Positions 56,267-64,000 of a DNA stretch of 64,000 bases are shown piece by piece. Source of the DNA: Anaerolineales bacterium. Its GTDB lineage: Bacteria > Chloroflexota > Anaerolineae > Anaerolineales > Anaerolineaceae. The notes beneath the pieces were generated by a model that was not told where the DNA came from, made no database searches, and saw only the letters and a program-made list of their open reading frames with translations. The number at the start of each line of letters is the position of its first letter. Position 1 is the stretch's first letter. The stretch is taken from NCBI GenBank assembly GCA_020060485.1, contig JAGVAB010000158.1:17268-81267 (forward strand), written 5' to 3'. The position numbers were made by a program, and so were the translations under genes.

Positions 56267-57277
56267 TCAAGATGTTGTCAAAATTCCTTCTTCGCCCGTC
56301 AGGGTTTGCAGCAAGGTTTGCAGACCATCCCCAAAAGCCGCCGCAGCCTGTGTACGACAACGTTGCTGCAGGAAAGCCAGCAACTGCGGCCGCCAATCCA
56401 GGTTCAGCCCGCCGCCATACACCGTGGTGGCCAGTGCTCCCAATGCCGAAGCCAGCGTCCCGGCAGTGTCCATGTCCAGTTTGTGGTGAAAGGCATGGAT
56501 CAACCCGGAGCTGAATGAATCCCCGGCACCGGTGGTATCCACCGTTTGCACCTCGAAAATGGGAAACCGCTTCCTGCCGCCGGGGGTGGCCAGTAAACAT
56601 CCCTGGCGGCCCAGCTTCAGGCCCACCCAATTCACCCCAGCCTGCAGCAGCCGGTCAACGCACGCATCTGGAGATCCTCCGCCGACCAGGGTCTCGGCTT
56701 CTTTCTGGCCAAGAACGCACACTGCCAGGTCAGGCAGGAGGCGCTGAAAAACCTCTCTTTGCTGAATGATGGGTTCAAGCGAAGCATCCAGGCTGATCGG
56801 GATGCCCGCCTGGCAGGCCAAACCAACCGCCTTAAGATTCGCATCTCTCTGCGGCAAAGCCAAAAAGGCATAACTGGATAGGTGCAGCAAGCTGACACCT
56901 TGCAAGGTTTCCGCGGTCACCCAATCTGGATGGTACAACTGATTGGCGCCGCGATAGGAAAACATGGTGCGTTCGCCATCAGCGATGGGAATAAAGATCA
57001 AACCCGTGGAAGCCTGCTTCAGCCGCACGACCCGCGTCAGGTCAACATCCAGTTTTTGGAGGGGCTCAAGTACCATCTCAGCCCACACGTCCTGACCAGT
57101 GGCCGCCACCAAAGCCACCTTTTCCCCCAATGCAACCAGAGAAGCAGCGGAGTTGACGATGCCACCGCCCGGCTGAGTGCTGATATGGTCGGCAAAAGCA
57201 TCCCCGCCCACCAAAGGGAATTTGTGAATGTTCATGGTGGTATCCACGTTGATATCACCCATCAACAATAAAGTCAT
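56267..57277 (-). CDS. PfkB-family kinase (canonical 2)
   Basis: 336 aa. LLMGDINVDTTMNIHKFP start, TQPGGGIVNSAASLVALG loop, VDTTGAGDSFSSGLIHAF active site with the catalytic Asp. Resembles ribokinase/adenosine-kinase-type members. ATG 57277 follows GAGGAG at eight bases; a TTG one codon earlier is less likely. A terminator-like hairpin lies just upstream, between it and the amidohydrolase gene. Confidence 0.89.
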   Translation of the reverse strand: MTLLLMGDINVDTTMNIHKFPLVGGDAFADHISTQPGGGIVNSAASLVALGEKVALVAATGQDVWAEMVLEPLQKLDVDLTRVVRLKQASTGLIFIPIADGERTMFSYRGANQLYHPDWVTAETLQGVSLLHLSSYAFLALPQRDANLKAVGLACQAGIPISLDASLEPIIQQREVFQRLLPDLAVCVLGQKEAETLVGGGSPDACVDRLLQAGVNWVGLKLGRQGCLLATPGGRKRFPIFEVQTVDTTGAGDSFSSGLIHAFHHKLDMDTAGTLASALGALATTVYGGGLNLDWRPQLLAFLQQRCRTQAAAAFGDGLQTLLQTLTGEEGILTTS

Positions 57278-57309
57278 CAAGCATTCTCCTCAAACCATTA
57301 GCGGCACAT

Positions 57310-57342
57310 AAAAGGGATGCCGGTACAGCGCAGCAGCATCCC
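57310..57342 (-). terminator. Possible partial terminator between amidohydrolase and kinase genes
   Basis: On the minus strand GGGATGC (57342-57336) and GCATCCC (57320-57314) form a 7-bp stem with a 15-base loop, followed by TTTTAT. Short stem and U-run suggest partial termination lowering expression of the downstream kinase-hydrolase part. No new promoter is seen after it. Confidence 0.4.
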
Positions 57343-57365
57343 CGTAAACGACAGGTTCAACTCAG

Positions 57366-58688
57366 TCAGGCAGGATACACTGCAATGCGTTTTCCGGGTG
57401 TGCGCTGGCTCAATCGCTCCAGGCGCGCCGCAATCTCCCGTTTTACCTGCTGCTTGTCAATGGACAACAATTGGCGCTGGTGCATCAGCAATTCGCCATT
57501 GCAGATCACCGTATCCACGTCCGATCCGCGCGAGGAATACACCAGGTTGGCGGCCGGGTCGAAGCGCGGAAAGACATGCATGCCGTCCTGACGCAGCAAG
57601 GCAATATCCGCCAGTCTGCCAGGAGTCAAAGCGCCCAGAGAATCACCCATTTGCAAGACCCGGGCGCTGCCTTCGAAGGCGATTTGCAAAGCCTCACCCA
57701 GCGGCATCACCCTGGGGTCCTGGTGGGTGTGCTTCTGCACCAGGGCCATCATACGCAGTTGCTCAAGAATATCCAGAGTGTTGCTGGAACCTGCGCCATC
57801 CGTGGCCAGGCCCAGTGGAACACCTGCCTGCTGATATGGCGCCAGATTGATCTCGCCCATGCCCAGTTTCAGATAGGTCTTGGGGGCATGAGCTACACCA
57901 ACCGGCGCTCCGGCCAGAATGCGCACATCCTCACTGGTGGGATACAGGCAATGCGCCAGAATGGTGGGTACCTCCAGTACGCCACATTCGGCCAGCATCT
58001 GCACCGGGGTAATGCCGTGTTCCTGCAAACTCAATGCAACCTGCTCCCTGGTCTCGGAAACATGGATGTGAATGCCCACCCCCATGCTTTTGGCGCGCTG
58101 TGCAGAAAGCTTCAGGAATTCCGGGCCGGTGGTATAAGGCGCATGCGGTCCCAGCCAGGTGGTGATGCGGCCGGCAGCCTTACCCTGCCAGCGTTCCACA
58201 AAGCGGCAGGTTGCATCCAGTTGGGCTTCGCCCTGGTGTCCAAAAACTGCCCAGGCCAGGTGAGCACGCATTCCAGCCGTTTCTGCAGCCCTAGCCACTT
58301 CATCCATATAAAAATAATGATCGGCAACAGAAGTTACCCCGTTTTCGATCATTTCGGCCATGCCCAGCAGCGCCCCCCAATATACATCCTCTGCCGTCAG
58401 GTTGCTTTCCAGGGGAAAGACATACTCATTGAACCAGTCCTGCACGCTGACATCTTCCACCATGCCGCGAAACAAAACCATCGGCACGTGGGCATGGGTA
58501 TTCATCAGGCCAGGGATTGCCAACAATCCCTGGCCTTCAATGATTTGCACATTTTCCGGTGGAGTTAACCCGCTGCCAACGGCGGCGATCTTCTGTCCGC
58601 GAATGTCGATATCCTGCCGGAGTGCGATGGAAGGTTCACCAGCTTTTACGTGCAGAACATCACAGCCACGAATGAAGAGATCCGCCAT
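57366..58688 (-). CDS. Amidohydrolase of the MTA/SAH-deaminase type
   Basis: 440 aa metal-dependent hydrolase. Zinc ligands His65 and His67 in NTHAHV, a third His in HIHVSET, HCLYP and the Asp in LATDGAGSSN. LYP, SSN and the AVYSS-like C-terminal strand (NLVYSSRGSDVDTVICNG in parts) match 5-methylthioadenosine/S-adenosylhomocysteine deaminases (MtaD). Downstream of the nucleoside importer it would deaminate an imported adenosine-like nucleoside before hydrolysis. Confidence 0.9.
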   Translation of the reverse strand: MADLFIRGCDVLHVKAGEPSIALRQDIDIRGQKIAAVGSGLTPPENVQIIEGQGLLAIPGLMNTHAHVPMVLFRGMVEDVSVQDWFNEYVFPLESNLTAEDVYWGALLGMAEMIENGVTSVADHYFYMDEVARAAETAGMRAHLAWAVFGHQGEAQLDATCRFVERWQGKAAGRITTWLGPHAPYTTGPEFLKLSAQRAKSMGVGIHIHVSETREQVALSLQEHGITPVQMLAECGVLEVPTILAHCLYPTSEDVRILAGAPVGVAHAPKTYLKLGMGEINLAPYQQAGVPLGLATDGAGSSNTLDILEQLRMMALVQKHTHQDPRVMPLGEALQIAFEGSARVLQMGDSLGALTPGRLADIALLRQDGMHVFPRFDPAANLVYSSRGSDVDTVICNGELLMHQRQLLSIDKQQVKREIAARLERLSQRTPGKRIAVYPA

Positions 58689-58696
58689 TTTTCCCT

Positions 58697-59689
58697 TTAC
58701 GACTGCGCCAGGGTCAACAAACCCTGGGCCACCTGATCGAAATCATAACCCGGGTTGACCTTGCGCAGGGTGTTGATGATCGATTTTTCAAATGCCCCGG
58801 CACCCTTCCAGGCTCCGGCGATAGCACAGGCCATGGCGCCCACTGTGTCGGCATCACCGGACAGGGCAGCGGCATAAATGGCTGTCTGTTTTGGATCGCC
58901 TTCCGCCATAACCAGCACACCGAATGCAGACCCAACCGAATCCGGAATGGCAAGGGTCGAGCCGATAACATCATACAATTCCTGGATCTTTTCCCGGTCG
59001 CTCATCTTCGAACGGGCAATTTCCACCGCCATGTCAATACGGCGGGAAACGGAAGCCCCTATCCAGGTATAGCCGTAGTTGCGCCCCATGTCGGCCGCTT
59101 TTTTTCCGGCGGCAATGATTTCATCCAGAGACACGCCATCCTGCATGGCCACGGCAATGGCGCCTGCCACGGCACACGCACCGGAAATGGCAACATCCGT
59201 ATTATGGGTGGGCACGCAGGAGAGGTACGCATCCTTGACAGCAGCATCCAGATTGCCGGGATGAATGAGACCTACCGGCGAAACCCGCATTGCCGCCCCG
59301 TTGGTATCCCCCATGCGCCCCGTCAAATTGAGCGGTTCTCCAGCCTTGATGGCCATCACCGCCTTGCGGGTTGAAGGACCAACGTAAGGGGTATTGTCAC
59401 CATCAATGGCGTCATACCAGTTGATCACCGCCCGGGCAGCCCCACCCGAGGTCACCTTGCCATCCTGGATAAAGACACGTGCCATGGCAAAAGCCTGCTC
59501 GGTGTCATCGGTGATCTGGCCAGCGGCCAGACCGTGATGCACCGGATGGTCATCCGGGCCGGGCAGGAACTCGGTGATCCAGCCGTTGTACCGATCCCAG
59601 GTATCCTGGGGTTTCAAAAGTGCCGGCATGGCCCAGGCATCCCCCAATGCCTGGCCGTATAAACCACCCAATATCTTTTGCAATAACAT
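58697..59689 (-). CDS. ADP-ribosylglycohydrolase-family protein
   Basis: 330 aa. Magnesium ligands: TDDT at residues 60-63 and GDADTVGAMACAIAG near the C-terminus, the hallmarks of the DraG/ARH family; an N-terminal GGLYGQALGDAWAMP also fits. In a nucleoside-import operon it may cleave an ADP-ribose-like or other N-ribosyl bond, rather than reverse protein modification (inference). Two bases separate it from the permease gene upstream. Confidence 0.92.
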   Translation of the reverse strand: MLLQKILGGLYGQALGDAWAMPALLKPQDTWDRYNGWITEFLPGPDDHPVHHGLAAGQITDDTEQAFAMARVFIQDGKVTSGGAARAVINWYDAIDGDNTPYVGPSTRKAVMAIKAGEPLNLTGRMGDTNGAAMRVSPVGLIHPGNLDAAVKDAYLSCVPTHNTDVAISGACAVAGAIAVAMQDGVSLDEIIAAGKKAADMGRNYGYTWIGASVSRRIDMAVEIARSKMSDREKIQELYDVIGSTLAIPDSVGSAFGVLVMAEGDPKQTAIYAAALSGDADTVGAMACAIAGAWKGAGAFEKSIINTLRKVNPGYDFDQVAQGLLTLAQS

Positions 59690-59691
59690 GG

Positions 59692-60666
59692 TTAATCTCC
59701 CGTCGGTTGCTGAACTGTCAATTCGCGTTGCTGGAAGTGATGCATGCGCTCCAATGCAATCGCTTTCTGACGCAGGTTATAGACCACCAGGGCAATGATG
59801 GTTGCCAGGTAGGGAATGACCTGCACCAATTGCGGAGCGATCTTCAAAGACCCGAGTTGATTGGAAAGCGCATCAAAAGCCCCAAAGATAATGGCTGCCA
59901 ATAACACGCCCCACGGCTTGCGCCCGCCCAGGTACACCGCTGCCAGGGCAATAAAACCACGCCCGGCGGTCATATCACGTTGGAAAAGGTTGAGATAGGC
60001 CATGGACATATACACGCCGCCCAATGAAGCCAAAAATCCACTCATCAGCAAGGCAATCCAGCGCACTTTCATGACGTTGACCCCTACGGATGCGGCAGCC
60101 TCGGCGTTCTCGCCTACACCCCGCAAGTGCATGCCAAGCCGGGTGCGATACAAAAAGATGGCCACAAACCAGGTCAACAGGAAGGACACATAGACCAGGA
60201 TATTGTGACCGGAAAGCACCGTGCTCAGGAAGGGAATATCCTTGATAACCGGGATTTGAATAAATGGCAAGACCTTGCTGGCCAGCGAGGACGAGTTGCC
60301 CTTGTCGCCGGTCAAAATGTACAACAGAAAGATCGTGCCGCCAGTGGACATGATATTGATGGCAATACCGGCCAGAAAGATATCTGTCTTCAGATGTAAA
60401 TGAAAGACAGCCAGAATGGTGGCAATGAGCATGCCAGACAGGATGCCGCAGACCACGCCCCAAAGGGTACTCCTGGTATAGGCCGAAACGACCACCCCGG
60501 TAAAAGCCGCCACCAGCATGGTGCCTTCGAGGGTAATGTTGGTAGCTCCGGATTGCTCGGAGACCAGACCGCCCAATGCCGGCAGGATGATCGGGGTGCT
60601 GATGCGCAGCACACTGGCAATGAAGAGCGCACTGAAGATACTTTGTAAAACGGTGTTAAAGGACAT
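59692..60666 (-). CDS. BMP-type nucleoside ABC transporter permease 2
   Basis: 324 aa, BPD_transp_2 family with about eight to nine TM segments, like NupQ/YufQ of Bacillus. Typical GGLVSEQSGATNITLEG early motif and GRGFIALAAVYLGGRKPWG loop. ATG 60666 has AAGGAGG six bases upstream and overlaps the preceding permease by 11 bases; an earlier in-frame start is rejected. Partner of the next gene. Confidence 0.93.
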   Translation of the reverse strand: MSFNTVLQSIFSALFIASVLRISTPIILPALGGLVSEQSGATNITLEGTMLVAAFTGVVVSAYTRSTLWGVVCGILSGMLIATILAVFHLHLKTDIFLAGIAINIMSTGGTIFLLYILTGDKGNSSSLASKVLPFIQIPVIKDIPFLSTVLSGHNILVYVSFLLTWFVAIFLYRTRLGMHLRGVGENAEAAASVGVNVMKVRWIALLMSGFLASLGGVYMSMAYLNLFQRDMTAGRGFIALAAVYLGGRKPWGVLLAAIIFGAFDALSNQLGSLKIAPQLVQVIPYLATIIALVVYNLRQKAIALERMHHFQQRELTVQQPTGD

Positions 60667-61804
60667 TGCTGCCTCCTTCAGGTGCAATGGCGGATTCAGT
60701 TTCCGCACCTCCATTCTTGTTGGTGCCCAAACTCACCCGCTGCTGCACAACGGGCAGGATGCCCTCGGCAGTAACCAGCAGGATGATCAGCGCCTGCACG
60801 ATCAGAACCATTTCCCGCGACATATCCGAAGAACGTTCCATAATATCCGCCCCTGCCCGCAGATAACCGTAGGCCAGGCCGGAAAGTGGAATGAACAGCG
60901 GATTATTGCGGGCCATGGTGGCCACCACAATCCCTTCAAAACCCAAACCCAGGGAAATATTCAGCACCAGCTTGTTGTGAATGCCCTGCGCCAGGTGCGC
61001 ACCAGCCAGGCCGGCAAAAATACCGCTGATGGCAAAGGCCAGCACGATCACCTTTTTGGTGTCAATGCCGCCATATCGGGCAAACTTGATGTTCGACCCA
61101 ACCATGCGCAGTTCATAACCAAATGGCGTGCGGTACATCAGGAACCAGGCAACCAGGAAAGCAGCGATCATGAAATACAGATACAGGGTGATATTGGTCT
61201 GCTTCGAGAACATATCATACAAATTCCCGGCAAACTTGGGCATGAAGCTCGGCACACGGTAGGTGTTGGGGAAAAAGTCCGATGCTGTGTAACCAGCCCC
61301 TTCCGGTTTGATCTTGTAGGTCAGGAAGTAATCATACAGTTTCAAGGCAATCGTGTTCAACATCAGGGTCGAAACAATTTCGTTGGCATTGATATATGCC
61401 TTGAGATAACCAGGGATGGCTCCCCAGATGAAACCGACCAGCATGGCTGCCAGGATGGCAAGCGAAATGCGCAGGAAGGGTGATGGAATGGGCACAAACA
61501 GGATGATCGAACCCGAAACCAGCGCCCCCAGGATCAATTGTCCTTCTGCTCCCAGACTGAATTGCTTGGCCTTAAAAGCGACCGCCACTGACAGGCCGAC
61601 AAAAATCAGGGTGATCGACTCTTCGATCCAATCTCCAAAGCGGTTGAAGCGCGAGAGCGGGCCAAGCAGGAAAGCTTTATAAGCTCCCCAGGGATCTTCC
61701 GAGACCAGCAGGGTAACGATCAAACCCAGCAACAGAGCAATGGACACCGCCAGAAAGATCCGCATGAATTCCCTGACGGCGGCATTTGACATGATCTTTC
61801 TCAT
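60656..61804 (-). CDS. BMP-type nucleoside ABC transporter permease 1
   Basis: 382 aa, NupP/YufP-like permease with eight or more TM segments; AVAFKAKQFSLGAEGQLILGAL and IPGYLKAYINANEIVSTLMLN are the family hallmarks. Starts within an ATGA overlap of the ATPase stop, so it is translationally coupled. Hydrophilic C-terminal tail of about 30 residues. Confidence 0.94.
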   Translation of the reverse strand: MRKIMSNAAVREFMRIFLAVSIALLLGLIVTLLVSEDPWGAYKAFLLGPLSRFNRFGDWIEESITLIFVGLSVAVAFKAKQFSLGAEGQLILGALVSGSIILFVPIPSPFLRISLAILAAMLVGFIWGAIPGYLKAYINANEIVSTLMLNTIALKLYDYFLTYKIKPEGAGYTASDFFPNTYRVPSFMPKFAGNLYDMFSKQTNITLYLYFMIAAFLVAWFLMYRTPFGYELRMVGSNIKFARYGGIDTKKVIVLAFAISGIFAGLAGAHLAQGIHNKLVLNISLGLGFEGIVVATMARNNPLFIPLSGLAYGYLRAGADIMERSSDMSREMVLIVQALIILLVTAEGILPVVQQRVSLGTNKNGGAETESAIAPEGGSNVL

Positions 61805-63348
61805 AGGTACGCCTCCATCTCTTCCATCGATTGTCGTTTGATCCCCAACATGTACAACCCCAACTCCTCTTCGCTAACGCTGGCAGCATCCGGGAAGACA
61901 CCGGTGATCTGGCCTTCATAAACCGCAATGATGCGATCTGAAAGGCTCATCACCTCCAGCAGGTCAGCCGAGACCAGCAAAACCGCCGCTCCATCCGTGC
62001 GTTTTTGCACCAGTTGGTCACGAATGAATTCTGTGGCGCCCACGTCAATGCCGCGCGTAGGCTGGGATGCAATCAACAAAGCCGGGTTGGAAGAGAACTC
62101 GCGGGCCACGATGACTTTCTGCATGTTGCCGCCAGACAGGGAAGTGACCGGCAGTTGGCCATTCGGAGTGCGAATGTTGAATTCCTTGATCATGTCGTCA
62201 CCCAGCTTTTTAACCATCTTGCGATCCACCATGACCCCCCTGCGATAGGGTGGATTGAAGTAACGGTCAACAATCAGGTTCTCTTCGATGGAGGCATTCA
62301 AAGCCAATCCGTTGGTCAGGCGGTCCTCCGGGATATGAGACACACCCGCCATGCGCACTTCGCGCGGGGTTTTGCTGGTTACAATCTTGCCATGTACGCG
62401 TGCCTCGCCAGAGGCTGCCGGACGCAGGCCAGTCAGCACCTCAACCAGTTCGGTTTGCCCATTGCCTTCCACCCCGGCAATCCCCAGAACTTCACCGGCA
62501 TAGACATTGAAGGAAACATCCCGCAGCATGACCCGACCCACTTCAGAAACATAGGAAAGGTTGCTGACTTCCATGACCTTGTCGCCCCGGTTTTGGGGAG
62601 CCTTGTTCACATTCAGGAATACTTCCCGGCCCACCATCATGCGCGCCAGGCCTTCACGGGTGGTGTCTACCGTGTTCTTTGTGCCAATCAGCTTGCCATC
62701 GCGCATCACCGTCACCCGATCAGAGATTTCCTGCACTTCACGCAATTTATGGGTAATGAAAATGACCGTCTTGCCCTGATCCACCAGGGTACGAATGGCA
62801 GCAAACAGTTCCTGGGTTTCTTGAGGTGTCAAGACCGCGGTCGGCTCGTCCAGGATCAAGATCTGGGCGCCGCGGAACAAGGTCTTGAGAATTTCGACCC
62901 GCTGGCGCATGCCCACATTGATGCTGTCGACCACAGCCTCGGCATCCACCCGCAGACCATACTGTTTGGAAAGTTCGGTGGTCATTTGAATGGCTTGCTT
63001 CTTGTCCAGCATGCCGCCCTTCCCCAAGGGTTCCGCCCCTAAAACAACATTTTCTGCCACAGTAAAGGACGGCACCAACATAAAATTCTGATGCACCATA
63101 CCGATGCCATTGGCAATAGCCTCATGCGGCGATTTAAATTCAACAGGCTTTCCGTCCAGCAACAGCTCACCTTCTGTGGGCTGCTCCAGGCCGTAAAGAA
63201 TTTTCATCAGGGTGGATTTTCCGGCGCCGTTTTCGCCAACCAGAGCATGAATCTCGCCACGCTCCACCGAGAAGTCGATGCCCTTGTTGGCGACCACACC
63301 ATTGGCATACATTTTAATGATGTTTCGCATTTCAATTATTGGTGCCAT
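61801..63348 (-). CDS. BMP-type nucleoside ABC transporter ATPase
   Basis: 515-aa double ATPase like NupO/YufO. First Walker A GENGAGKST at residues 38-46 and LILDEPTAVLT; second domain has GVEGNGQTE at the P-loop position and an intact LSGGNMQKVIVAREF signature. ATG 63348 has GGAGG seven bases upstream; a longer frame extends through the hairpin region and is rejected. Between the binding-protein gene and permeases. Confidence 0.95.
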   Translation of the reverse strand: MAPIIEMRNIIKMYANGVVANKGIDFSVERGEIHALVGENGAGKSTLMKILYGLEQPTEGELLLDGKPVEFKSPHEAIANGIGMVHQNFMLVPSFTVAENVVLGAEPLGKGGMLDKKQAIQMTTELSKQYGLRVDAEAVVDSINVGMRQRVEILKTLFRGAQILILDEPTAVLTPQETQELFAAIRTLVDQGKTVIFITHKLREVQEISDRVTVMRDGKLIGTKNTVDTTREGLARMMVGREVFLNVNKAPQNRGDKVMEVSNLSYVSEVGRVMLRDVSFNVYAGEVLGIAGVEGNGQTELVEVLTGLRPAASGEARVHGKIVTSKTPREVRMAGVSHIPEDRLTNGLALNASIEENLIVDRYFNPPYRRGVMVDRKMVKKLGDDMIKEFNIRTPNGQLPVTSLSGGNMQKVIVAREFSSNPALLIASQPTRGIDVGATEFIRDQLVQKRTDGAAVLLVSADLLEVMSLSDRIIAVYEGQITGVFPDAASVSEEELGLYMLGIKRQSMEEMEAYL

Positions 63349-63365
63349 AATACCTCCGGTAAGTC

Positions 63366-63397
63366 GGTGGACAGGGGAATCCCTGTCCACCTTTTTT
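63366..63397. repeat. Strong intercistronic hairpin between binding protein and ATPase genes
   Basis: Perfect 11-bp stem GGTGGACAGGG / CCCTGTCCACC with loop GAAT. On the plus strand it is followed by TTTTTT, a full intrinsic terminator for antisense reading. On the minus strand, the operon sense, it is preceded by that run as A and lacks a U-run after it, so it more likely protects the 3-prime end of the binding-protein message, as often seen in ABC operons. Confidence 0.75.
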
Positions 63398-63414
63398 AAC
63401 CGTTGCGGGTTGGT

Positions 63415-64000
63415 TTACTTGAAAACAGTATCAACTGTGATCTTGCCTTCCAGCAGATCCTTCTGTACCTGCTCCAACTTGGCCTTGACTTCATCCGGGG
63501 TGTATTGATCAAAGAATTTGTTGTATGCCAAACCAACACCTTCTTCAGCAACACCCAGAGCTTCAGCCGAACCGTAAGGCAGCTTGCCTTCCAGGTGCAG
63601 TTTCATGGCACGGAAGAGGCTCTTGTCCACGTTCTTCATCATGGAAGTGATGATTTTCGCTGCAACGTCGGGGTTGGTTTCTTCCATGATCAAAGCCTGG
63701 TCTGAGTCCACACCAATGGCCCACTTGTCCATTTCCTTGGCCGCTTCAAAGACACCCACTCCGGTGCCGCCAGCGATCTGGAAGACAATATCGGCGCCCT
63801 GCTGGTACATGGCCAGAGCAATTTCCTTGCCCTTGGCGGGATCGTTCCAACCACCGGCATACTGCACGATCACATTCGCCGGATCCAGGCCAGCATCCAC
63901 AGCACCCTGCTTGTAGCCAACAATGAAGTCATTGATCACAGGGATATCCTGACCACCAACTGCACCGATGATGCCGGTTTCGCTCATCAGGCCGGCATAA
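63415..64000 (-). CDS. BMP-family nucleoside ABC transporter substrate-binding protein (partial)
   Basis: C-terminal about 195 codons of a lipoprotein of the PnrA/TmpC/NupN (Bmp) family; the gene continues past the right edge with no stop. YAGLMSETGIIGAVGGQDIPV, NDFIVGYKQGA, DIVFQIAGGTGVGVFEAAKE and AIGVDSDQALI are typical of this fold, which binds purine nucleosides. Last seen codons precede the 27-base linker with the hairpin. First known gene of the nucleoside cluster in transcription order. Confidence 0.93.
   Translation of the reverse strand, partial: YAGLMSETGIIGAVGGQDIPVINDFIVGYKQGAVDAGLDPANVIVQYAGGWNDPAKGKEIALAMYQQGADIVFQIAGGTGVGVFEAAKEMDKWAIGVDSDQALIMEETNPDVAAKIITSMMKNVDKSLFRAMKLHLEGKLPYGSAEALGVAEEGVGLAYNKFFDQYTPDEVKAKLEQVQKDLLEGKITVDTVFK

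Noticed and set aside
55293..56630. 445-codon version of the NAAGD PfkB protein
   Set aside because: The first 128 codons overlap the upstream kinase gene out of frame and lack similarity; ATG 56246 with GAGG is the proper start.
57471..58568. Plus-strand frame of 365 codons opposite the amidohydrolase
   Set aside because: No family similarity and lies wholly inside a gene with intact zinc motifs.
62005..63042. Plus-strand frame of 345 codons opposite the BMP-type ATPase
   Set aside because: Mirror frame of a conserved ATPase; no start signals.

Overview
The window looks like chromosomal DNA of a Chloroflexota bacterium, most likely class Anaerolineae (inference). The clues are a SARP/NB-ARC/TPR giant regulator, large hybrid histidine kinases with stacked receiver domains, lipobox-bearing propeller lipoproteins, a moderately GC-rich coding style, and a complete ilv-leu block with citramalate synthase. 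No rRNA, tRNA, insertion sequence, phage gene or CRISPR array was seen.

Region 1 (1-9828) is a carbohydrate-catabolism locus. On the minus strand, a GntR/UTRA repressor leads an SDR dehydrogenase, a UlaF/AraD-like class II aldolase, a UlaE-like 3-epimerase, two tandem PIG-L deacetylases, and the ATPase and permease of a ribose-type ABC importer that runs off the left edge. A DegT/DnrJ-type PLP aminotransferase and a VOC protein are divergent on the plus strand. The divergent control region has two good sigma70-type promoters and a palindrome matching the GntR consensus. The enzyme set suggests breakdown of an N-acetylated amino sugar or amino-cyclitol compound (inference).

Region 2 (9829-23225) is a branched-chain amino-acid operon: ilvD-ilvB-ilvN-ilvC-leuA-small ORF-leuC-leuD-cimA-leuB-ilvE. 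It is preceded by a consensus promoter, a 38-codon leader peptide with twelve consecutive Ile/Val/Leu codons, and an intrinsic terminator that an alternative antiterminator pairing could block. This is a textbook-style transcription attenuator. With CimA, the operon can make Leu, Val and Ile without threonine deaminase. A 74-aa protein with two copies of an FPKxNT-type repeat sits between leuA and leuC.

Region 3 (23226-45577) is envelope and signalling: a WD40 lipoprotein with a peptidoglycan-binding tail, a Reg_prop-propeller lipoprotein, a SARP/NB-ARC/TPR regulator, a MacB-like ABC export operon with an internally duplicated permease, a TPR/membrane protein, two large hybrid histidine kinases and a methyltransferase.

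Region 4 (45586-64000, all minus strand) is a long run of 18 genes. It starts with a BMP-family nucleoside ABC importer (substrate-binding protein truncated by the right edge, ATPase, two permeases), then an ADP-ribosylglycohydrolase-family enzyme, an MTA/SAH-type amidohydrolase, six PfkB kinases, three nucleoside hydrolases, a YjbQ protein, a SIS isomerase/deglycase-like protein and a BtpA-family protein. Three of the PfkB proteins form a subgroup in which the catalytic Asp of the GAGD motif is Asn, and one of these is fused to a SAM methyltransferase. This is the best candidate for an undescribed nucleoside or ribosyl-compound salvage system.
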